Source of the DNA: Arctopsyche grandis
Taxonomy: Eukaryota; Arthropoda; Insecta; Trichoptera; Hydropsychidae
Direction: 5' to 3'
DNA length: 64,000 nucleotides
Assembly: GCF_051622035.1 (NCBI RefSeq)
Contig: NC_135366.1
Coordinates: forward strand, 3,069,001 to 3,133,000
A model generated the notes under the pieces. The model did no database searches, was not told where the DNA came from, and was given only the letters and a program-made list of their open reading frames with translations. Of this stretch, positions 56,551 through 64,000 are shown piece after piece. Both the position numbers and the translations under genes were made by a program. The stretch's first letter is position 1. Every line of letters begins with the position of its first letter.

Positions 56551-58749
56551 CGTGTTGGAGAAGCCTTCTTTCCGCAAAATATGGAAAATGAATTTTTATG
56601 TTAATTTGTAACAAAAAACATAATGTAAGGAAAATAATAAAACATAAAATCATCATTTTGAAAAATAACTAATAGCGATTAGTATTGTGGTGAATATCCA
56701 CAGAAAACTATATAAAATACACCTTTATCTAAATGTAAGCTTTTAAGGCATTTTCAATACGCACGTACATTTTTTTTAAATGTATTCACGCACGCTCAAA
56801 GTAACAAATTTAAAGCTAAAAAAATAGCCAATTATTCAGTTTTTTATTTGCTAACTAAAAAGTCAACTCTTCAATTATGAAATAGAAACATTTCGACGAA
56901 AAGTTTCAGAGTTTCTACCAGCTATGTACATACAAAAGCTTAAACCGAGAGTGAAGCCAAACAAAACTCTCCTCACCTTACAATTTTACGAATGATGTAT
57001 TGAATTTTGTTTTTTTAATCAATAATAGTGTTAACTTATAAAAAATGTATTTATTTCAGTTAATTTTATGCCAGAAGTGTTTAAAAATAAAATTATTAGC
57101 AAGGTTTTCAGTTGTATTGTTGTGAGATAGCATTTCGTCGACTTGGTACAATGCGCCCGTTGTCTTCTTTCGCGTACACAGTTTTCTATCCGATAAGCGT
57201 TTCTTTTCTGCAAGACGCAGAAAATGGCCGCGCGCAGATAGGAATACGACACGCGGATTTTGTGATAATATTGTGCTTTATCGAACGAAATATACTTGTA
57301 TTAAGTTACAGAACATTGCTCGCCACCCCGTAGAATTCATAGGCAGGCATTTGTCACCTGGTCAGTACACCTGTTTCTAGTACACGCGAAATGATAAAAA
57401 AAAAAAATGAAACGCAGAACACGTTTCCGTGTAAAAAAATATTTTAATTATTCCACGTTTGAGAAGCGCTGATGATGTGATAAAATATGGAAAAGCACGA
57501 TGCGTTAACGTAAATAAACATTTTAAGGCCAAAACAAATGAATAGTTAATTTATAATACAAAAAAAATAATTACATATTGATTTTGAAAATATATAATAT
57601 GAATTAATTTTTGTATTTTAATTTCGGAACAATGGCAGCCTTGAAGACGGGAAAGCGGTCCGACATGGCGCATCGGCGGAAAACACGTTACATGCACGAA
57701 AATTTATTAGCGCGTTCGCAAATCGCAAATCGCGACAGCGTCGAGAAAATGTCGCATTTGGGGAAAGGAGACGATCGCATCGAGATTTGTGTCGAATATA
57801 AATGGACGTGATGTAATTGTGGTCGACGTTACGGGGCAGGTGAAAATCTCCCGCCAAAACACGTAACAGAAACGTTGGGACGAAAGCGCGTGGCAGGTGA
57901 CCGCGTGTTTCGCTATAAACGCCTTTATTGCGGGGGACTTACGTGCGAAAACTGCGTGCTAGTGCTGCGGCAAAGGCGGCTCGGCTACAACTCGATACGA
58001 GCGTCTGGGGCAAGTGGGCAAGTGACGCGCTCGGGCCCACCGAGAGCCGCTCCAAGCCAGCCGTAGAGGGGGACGCACGACGCCTCGCTCACACGCCAGA
58101 CAGAGACAACACGCTTTCTATAATAGTATATAACGGCGTCTAGTACAACCGTCGCCGCGCTGCTATATTTCAAATGTGTTGCCAACTGAAAAATGCCACG
58201 CATCGCAACTCACCAGATTCGCTCTTTTCGACACACCTCGATTATTGATTTTCGGCTCGATTCAATCAATTTTTCTTTCGGTGCCGTCTCGATCTCGAGC
58301 CCTACCCTTTCGATTGAGCCGGTTTTTGACTCGTAAAAACGTTTAAATGCCAACTCGGTGGATTGCTTGTATGCGTGCGTATGTATTTTTCCCAGCGGCT
58401 TGCATACCTGACGAAATAAACGGAAATTTTGTATCCAATTGTGAAAAATTATTCGAAAGAAACTGGCATACATTAAGAAGGCTGTACACCCGAAACCTTA
58501 ATTTTTTTGCCGTTCCTTTCTTCGATATTGAGTGAATGCGACAGTTGCGCTTCGACCAGATAATACGTATTTTAAATCAACAAAATCGAGGTTTCGTATT
58601 CTCCTATTTTCTCCTCCAAAATTGGACCAATTTTTAAAAAAAAATTATCATCAAAAGTTATTAAAAATAAAAATTATCGACGGTTTTATTTTGAATGAGA
58701 ACAATAGAATGTGTTAACAGCAACAAAAAAAAATGTATTTATTTTTGGT
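56551..58749. other. Intergenic with a GC-rich patch at 57,850-58,170
   Basis: Mostly AT-rich. The patch at 57,850-58,170 is GC- and CpG-rich, with TTATAATAGTATATAACGG beside it (about 58,118). On the minus strand a good splice-donor-like GTGAGTTGCG lies at about 58,213. The patch could be an unannotated promoter or first exon; no protein family is recognisable. Confidence 0.3.
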
Positions 58750-58935
58750 GGTAATTGAATTATTAGTCACATTGCGATGGTCTCAAAGACAATTTTTGCT
58801 ATGAAAACCGCGAATGCGGAATATTTGGCACTCGAGTTTTCGTTAGTATGATGGAATTTTAGGCTGTCAGATGTTCCGTGATCGAGATTTTAGTGACTTG
58901 AGCGAGATCGCTTTTTGCGGAATAATCACCGAACC
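58750..58935. mobile_element. M9-family MITE, rightmost copy
   Basis: The ends are GGTAATTGAATTATTAGTCA and the complement of GGTTCGGTGATTATTCCGC. Internal blocks CTCGAGTTTTCGTTAGTATG and CAGATGTTCCGTGATCGAGA are present. The flanking 9-mers do not match clearly. Confidence 0.7.
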
Positions 58936-60880
58936 ATATGCATTTCTGCGTCTATAAAACTTGTCGAAAACCAAACATTCTTAAAAATTATCATTGATAA
59001 TCGCTTAAAATGGACCAATAGCATAAAATTAGTTTCTTATGTTATTTTTAATTAAATCTAAAGTCCCTTTTTCTATTTTATTATCATTATTATACAAAAC
59101 GCCTAGGTGTATCTGTAATTTTGTATGGACTGAGCAGTTACGGAAGTACGCACTTAAACCAAATCTACTAAATTTAAAAAATACTCAAAATAATAGTACC
59201 ACCCAAGATTAAAGAAAAAATTAAAGATATGGATTATTTTCTTTTTGTAAACTTCTGCCATTCTACGATAAAGTGGAATACCAAGTACAATTCATCAATA
59301 AAGCATCAAATAATAACGCAGTGTCTCTAACTCTAATTAGTCATCCCAATATTTAATAATTACTTAAATTTATTATATCTAATTTTGTAAACAGTCGATC
59401 AAACTAAGAGACGAAATAAATAACGAAAAGATAAAAATAAAATTTATTTTTTGAGGTCTAAGCATCTAAAAGCGCACTTTTCTTTATATTTACTATTGTT
59501 TTTTTTTTTTTGCAATTTGTTGTATATTATAAGACAAGGCACATATCTGTGTGATATAACTTTTCGATGTTGATAACCCAAAAATGGCTTTTGTACACCA
59601 TTTTCCTTTCTACTACATATATTTTATTTTATAAAAGAGAATTAATAAATAAATAGATGCCCAGTAAATAATATTATCGGTCACTGCCTACTTGTTAATA
59701 GTCTATTTCTCAAAAAATACTTAAAACAGTGAGCGAATTACTGATCATTAATTTTGATCTACATACATACATATATAGCACACTACGTACAGCGAATTAA
59801 TTCTCGTAAATGTTACCGACCATTTTCATTGTTGTCAATTATATATTATTTACGATCTTATTAATTTACAAAGACAATATCACAACATTCTATATTTCAA
59901 TTTGGTATGAAAATTTTATGGTTTTCTTGTAGATATCAAGTAGATTGAAAAAAATATATATTGTATTATAGTAATCGTAGAAATCATTGAATGGAACTGA
60001 TGAGAAAACAAACACTTGCGAATTCTAAAACTTTCTTAAAGATTTAATACGTCTTTAAATATATCTTAAAGATATATTTCTCAAATCCTTCGGTGATAGT
60101 ATCGTGATTTTGTGAAATAAAAACTACTGAATTTCATAATTTCAATATTGTATATATTAAAATTCGTTTCAAATATCATTTACTGACCACATTACTGGAT
60201 GAGAATACAAATAATTTAATGTTAAGAGTAGCACAGTGATATCCAATGTATCAGTGCGCCAGGTTTGACGGATTCGTGTTTTCTCAACTCAACTAGACTT
60301 GACGAACTTCTACATTTTTTTCGTCTGCTCGGTATTAGGGATAAAAAACACATATATAAAATGTTTTACAGAGTGAAATACTTACTTTACGAGGTAGCAT
60401 TTACAGTTATATTACAAAAATATAATAAGAATTGATTTTCGAATGTTTTCTAAGGTGTTTTCATAGCTTTATAATCGGTGATCACAATATTTTTCGCATT
60501 TCAAAGATATTATGTACAATATGTATATATAAACAAAAAAAAAACGTTTTTGTATAGTCTTGTTCAAGCAGACGAGAAATTTTGAAATTCATATAGTCGG
60601 TCGAATGGAGTAGACCCCCCAATCCATGAATTATGTATATATTTGGAAATGTGTTCCTTTAGATTATCTAAATAAATATTTTAGATTTATATTATATTAG
60701 AAATTAAATGAACAATTTTTTTGATCAAATACAATTTTCATATTTATAGTTTTATTAGAAAGCTTTAAGGTTGATAATGTCATTCAGAGATAGAAACTCA
60801 TTTTTGTCATAATATAGATTTTTGAAAATTCATATAAAAATAGAAAAAAAAAAAAAAAAACAAGCCACTTCTTAGAAAAT
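58936..60880. other. AT-rich spacer downstream of SSRP1
   Basis: About 1.9 kb, strongly AT-rich, with no open frame of interest, no defined repeat and no RNA gene. It may include an extended SSRP1 3' UTR on the minus strand; AATAAA-type signals lie near 60,890-60,900 on that strand. Confidence 0.4.
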
Positions 60881-60932
60881 AAAGATCATTTTATTTTATT
60901 AAATTATAATACACAAAAAAAAAGAAAATAAA

Positions 60933-63900
60933 TTAATCACTATCACTGTTAACTTCCTCTTCTTCTTCTTCCCCTTCCTCTTCACTAGAGGCAGCTGAAT
61001 CTTTTTCGGATGAAGATTTTTTACTAGCTGAAGGTTTTTTATCTTTTCCTTTTGATTTCTTATCTTTATCTTTACCTTTACCCTAAAACAAAAAAAAAAA
61101 CCATCAAAATTACAATTCCATTTGAATTATTAAGCTACATATGCGTATCGTAAATGAATTTACAAACCTTTTTCTTGGACTTTTCATCTTCTGATGTCGA
61201 TGAATCATCACTGATATACTCCTTACTTTTAAATTCGGTACCACCACCAGAACTTCTACCAGCCGGCACTTCCTTTTTAATATTATTACTCTTGGGTTTT
61301 TTTGGCTTTGAAACACCACTGTCTTCTTCGGCACTAGATGCTTTTCCACCACTTTCTTTATAGTCTTTCATGGCTTTTACATAGTCATCCTTGGATTTTT
61401 GGGCCTTTTCTTCCCATTTCTAAAAAAAAAAGTGAAATAAAAAACATGTAGAAAAGAAATATCACCAATAAATAATTTGATTTATGATTTTGACATATTT
61501 ACCGATTTATCCTTCATTTCTCTCCACATTTCACCTCCTTTCTTTGCAATTTCGGTAACCTTAATACCAGGGTTTTCTTCCATTATATCCTTACGAGTTT
61601 CGTTCAACCATATCATAAATGCAGTCGTAGGACGTTTTGGAGCATTGGAGTCTTTTTTCTTACGCGAAGAAGTCTTCTTCTTACGTGTAGTAGTACCTTT
61701 CTCTGGCTGTAACAATAATTACACAATAAGAATCATCCAAACAATATGTATAAAATAATCAAGCTTATTAATCTGAAACCTACAATTGTTTTTGCACTCT
61801 TGGCTTTTTTCTTCTTCTTTTTCTTTTGACTTCCATCAGATCCAGCACCACCTCCGGAACCAGATTCAGAATCGGAATCAGTGTGGTTAGTATCATACCT
61901 ATAACGAATTCATATAATAAATACGTCTCAACATGGTCATTTAACGTACATATATCTTATTAATTAACTTACTCTTCAGCAACATCTGAATCTTGTTGGT
62001 CGGGTTTGAAATCCTCATCGGTACTTTCATCAGAATCCTCACCGCCCTCTCCACCACCACCGTCCTCATCTCGTTCTTTGGCTTCTGCTTTGACACGAGC
62101 CAAATATGCATCTGGTTCATTTTCTGCATCAGAATCACCAAAGTCATCTTTGTACGATTGTTTATCCTATAAAAATATTTCATATTGTACATAGAAAAAT
62201 GTTTCATATTGTATATAGATAAAATTGGGCATTTATTTTATAATTACAGATTTGCCAGTATTCTTCACGTGTAGTTTTTTAGACGATATGAAATCGAAAA
62301 GTTTACTATATTCTTCTTTTTCGATGCTGCTAAAAGTGTGTACGGTTCCTGACTTTAATTCTACTTCAAAGTCGAAAGATCTGTAAGTTATGAAAAATTT
62401 TTAGTACACGTAATTTAACTTTGTATACTTTATTTTTGATAACCCTTTTTGAATATTACCGTGTAGAACCACCACTCCTGGCAAAGTTAACTGAGGCGAT
62501 TTCTTCGAAACGAATATGTATCGGAGGCTTATGAACATATATAAAGCCTTTTTCTAAAGGATACAATAGACCAGCTGTAGCTTTATAAGAACAACCTATT
62601 GCAGGAGTCCCAGTGTGACTGAAATCAATATTTTAATATGACTATTTGAAAAATAGAAATAAAACATAAGCAGTTGAAAAGTAAATTTACCCAACAAAAT
62701 TTCCAGGACCTGTTAATCTTCTGTTAATAATAACTTTCATTATTTTACCTAGAACTTCATAAGTAGGACCAGATAATTCTTTTGTGATTTTATCCTCATA
62801 CTTTTCCTTTAGTTCTTCTCTAAAATTATAATGTTTTTATATTTGTAAATAGACGGTAATAATCATATTTAAACAAATAAAAAAAATATATTACTTTGAG
62901 AATGGTAATACTATAGTAGTTTCTTCTTCTTTACCAAAAAGTAGTACTAAGAAATGGTAGCGGGTTTGTCCCTGTTTGATCGGGGGATCCAACGAGACAA
63001 TGAAAAACATTTGTCTTGAATCTTTATGGGGCAGCAAAAACAGTCGAAGTACAGTAGTCATTGGAATTTTATAATCAAATGTCTTTCCGTGAAGTTGGAA
63101 AAACGAGTGGAATATTTTGATGTCATAACGACCACTGGAAAATAGCAATTAGGTTAGTAGAATGAATTTTTATATGTTATTGCTGAATAATATAAAAAAA
63201 AGTATTAACCGAGGTGTAAGGCATTGCAATTCTCTAAATATAGCAATAGCATCACCGGACACAGATATAACACTAGCTTTGTTCATAACTTGTTCATGGA
63301 ATGCATCCACAGGATCAAGATCACCAGCCATTTCGCTAGTCGGAATGTGAAAGCGCATTTCCATTAATGAGACGGGGGTATCGTCATTCTGAAATAAGAA
63401 ATTTTACAAATGTTACAAATTGAAAACACAAACTATACATTTTTTTAAATATGTTAAATGCAATACCTGATGGAATTCCAAGGTTATTTCATTTTTCCCT
63501 GTATTACACTGAGAGACATTATTCAATGGAATTTCGAAAGCTGTTCTGCTGCCGACATTAAAACTAAGAAGAGCTCCAGTAAATTTGGCTGTACCCCAAT
63601 TCCAGCCTTTTAACGATAATTCCTTTTCTAACATATCCTTATCATAATTTGATTTAAAAAACTTGGCAACTTTTTCTTGCTCCTGAAAAAAAGTAAGTAT
63701 TGTAAATATGTGAAATTGATTCAGATACAATGTAAAATTTTTAGATAAATTTCATACTCCTTCTTTGAAACCACCAAATCTGTGAAGAATGCCATTCTTC
63801 ATAAATATTCTCAATCCCCAAGAGCCGACGAAGCGTTGGAAATTTACAAGTTCCATGTCGTTGGAAGAGATTTGTTCTACTTTTCCAGTTTTGCTGTTTT

Positions 63901-63943
63901 TGAATATGATGTTTTGGTCTGTCATCTTTAATCGTCCAGGCAC
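60933..63943 (-). CDS. Ssrp: SSRP1, FACT complex subunit (5' end outside the window)
   Basis: Twelve exons in gene order: 63758-63943, 63467-63682, 63210-63388, 62895-63134, 62691-62819, 62460-62618, 62248-62380, 61973-62166, 61784-61898, 61503-61706, 61168-61419 and 60933-61082, 718 residues. The first exon, about 20 residues, is beyond the edge. Homology to SSRP1 is continuous: GRLKMTDQNIIFKNSKTGKV, KGWNWGTAKFTGALLSF, then the tandem PH-like middle (PPIKQGQTRYHFLVLLFG, SGGSTRSFDFEVELKSG). An acidic segment (EDSDESTDEDFKPDQQDSD), the HMG box (KRPTTAFMIWLNETRKD) and a Lys/Asp/Glu-rich tail follow. With SPT16 it forms FACT, which handles H2A-H2B during transcription and replication (family knowledge). 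The length agrees with Drosophila SSRP1 (723). All splice phases agree. Confidence 0.97.
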
Positions 63944-64000
63944 CTAAACAATAAAATAAATTCGATTAAAAGAGCAAGTAAGGACGAACAGTCATAGGGT

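Overview
The window is nuclear DNA of an insect. It holds multi-exon genes with GT-AG introns, AT-rich non-coding DNA, and proteins that resemble insect orthologues in every recognisable gene. Helitron ends that finish in CTAGT, TTAA-flanked piggyBac-type MITEs and a heavy load of small DNA transposons in introns suggest Lepidoptera or a close relative. That placement is inference; the insect call is firm. || Layout: 1-2.6 kb is repeat debris, including LTR fossils and a large foldback. 2,986-9,681 (+) is HID1, a trafficking protein of the Golgi/dense-core vesicle pathway, in 17 exons. 10.8-11.6 kb is a cluster of MITEs. 12,014-14,425 (+) is a 9-exon coiled-coil, tail-anchored protein ending in a KASH-like PVPT tail. 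15.3-17.0 kb is a nested MITE stack. 17,113-28,941 (+) is flightless-I (leucine-rich repeats plus gelsolin repeats) in 22 exons, with piggyBac-type MITEs, TA-flanked MITEs, a LINE, a solo LTR and a Helitron in its introns. 29,999-30,247 (-) is EMRE, the mitochondrial calcium uniporter regulator. 30.7-33.4 kb is a mosaic of LTR fossils. 33,772-43,275 (+) is GGA, the Golgi clathrin adaptor, in 8 exons. 44,251-46,173 (-) is LST8, a TOR complex subunit, in 7 exons. 46.9-48.0 kb has MITEs with hAT elements inside. 49,814-50,343 (-) is an HmgD-type HMG-box protein behind a CpG-rich promoter. 51.3-60.9 kb holds no gene I can recognise, only repeats. 60,933-63,943 (-) is SSRP1, the FACT histone-chaperone subunit; its first exon lies beyond the right edge. 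|| The genes are ordinary housekeeping genes with no shared operon-like logic. HID1 and GGA both serve Golgi trafficking, and HmgD and SSRP1 both serve chromatin. || The most interesting points are: (1) GGA intron 2 carries an inverted copy of 150 bp of fliI exon 9, sandwiched between two copies of the same MITE that also flanks this exon in fliI; (2) a coiled-coil, tail-anchored protein with a candidate KASH domain; (3) a MITE superfamily with 9-bp target duplications, long foldbacks packed with GTCAC motifs, and repeated insertion next to itself; (4) HmgD repeating the exon structure of the end of the neighbouring SSRP1. Coordinates of exons come from hand-read splice sites, checked by reading-frame arithmetic.
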